A DNA stretch of 5,669 nucleotides from Patescibacteria group bacterium (lineage in GTDB: Bacteria; Patescibacteriota; Dojkabacteria; SC72; T1SED10-24), in the NCBI GenBank assembly GCA_007136035.1, contig SLHS01000021.1, positions 1-5,669 of the forward strand. The letters run 5' to 3'. The notes under the pieces were generated by a model. It ran no database searches. It was not told the origin of the DNA and saw only the letters and a program-made list of their open reading frames with translations. Below are positions 5,668 through 5,669 of the stretch, one piece after another. Each line of letters starts with the position of its first letter. Position 1 is the stretch's first letter. The position numbers were made by a program, and so were the translations under genes.

Positions 5668-5669
5668 TC

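Noticed and set aside
5375..5668. Minus-strand open frame of 97 codons
   Set aside because: It covers the tRNA-Gln gene and the antisense of the AlbA_2 domain.

Overview
The window is strongly AT-rich, with short, tightly packed genes and few convincing Shine-Dalgarno sequences. Several features fit a member of the Candidate Phyla Radiation (Patescibacteria): a CxxC-x17-CxxC zinc-ribbon protein, a histidine kinase tail with the RPGGTGVGLYV style of G2 box, a CarD-like regulator, a secreted beta-rich surface protein, a PH-domain/AlbA_2 fusion and a tRNA gene without an encoded CCA. This placement is inferred from gene style; no marker gene settles it. TAA, TAG and TGA all end genes sensibly, so the standard code is likely.

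Left part (1-1162): a small zinc-ribbon gene on the plus strand is followed by an intrinsic terminator that serves the opposite strand. Next is a GNAT acetyltransferase on the minus strand that has lost its N-terminus. Immediately beyond its broken 5' end, on the plus strand, lies the last part of a sensor histidine kinase that has also lost everything upstream. The two remnants meet head-to-head at about 805-812, which looks like a deletion or inversion breakpoint, or an assembly join. The kinase frame then runs 68 bases into the 3' end of the next, convergent gene.

Middle part (1095-3381, minus strand): a probable operon encodes, in order, a CPBP-family (CAAX-protease-like) intramembrane metalloprotease, a 53-residue single-pass membrane protein with a CxxCxxC motif, and a secreted 353-residue beta-rich protein. 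A good sigma70-like promoter precedes the protease and suggests that its first GTG is not the true start.

Right part (3429-5667): three plus-strand genes encode a membrane-anchored FKBP-type prolyl isomerase, a CarD/CdnL-like RNA polymerase-binding regulator and a membrane protein. The regulator has its own promoter, bracketed by a 9-bp inverted repeat. The membrane protein joins two transmembrane helices and a bacterial PH-like domain to a cytoplasmic AlbA_2/Schlafen-type domain that keeps an ExxxxE acidic pair. A complete tRNA-Gln(CUG) gene on the minus strand closes the window.

The most interesting observations are the head-to-head pair of decapitated genes and the membrane-tethered PH-Schlafen fusion. 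No CRISPR array, transposase or complete defence system was seen.
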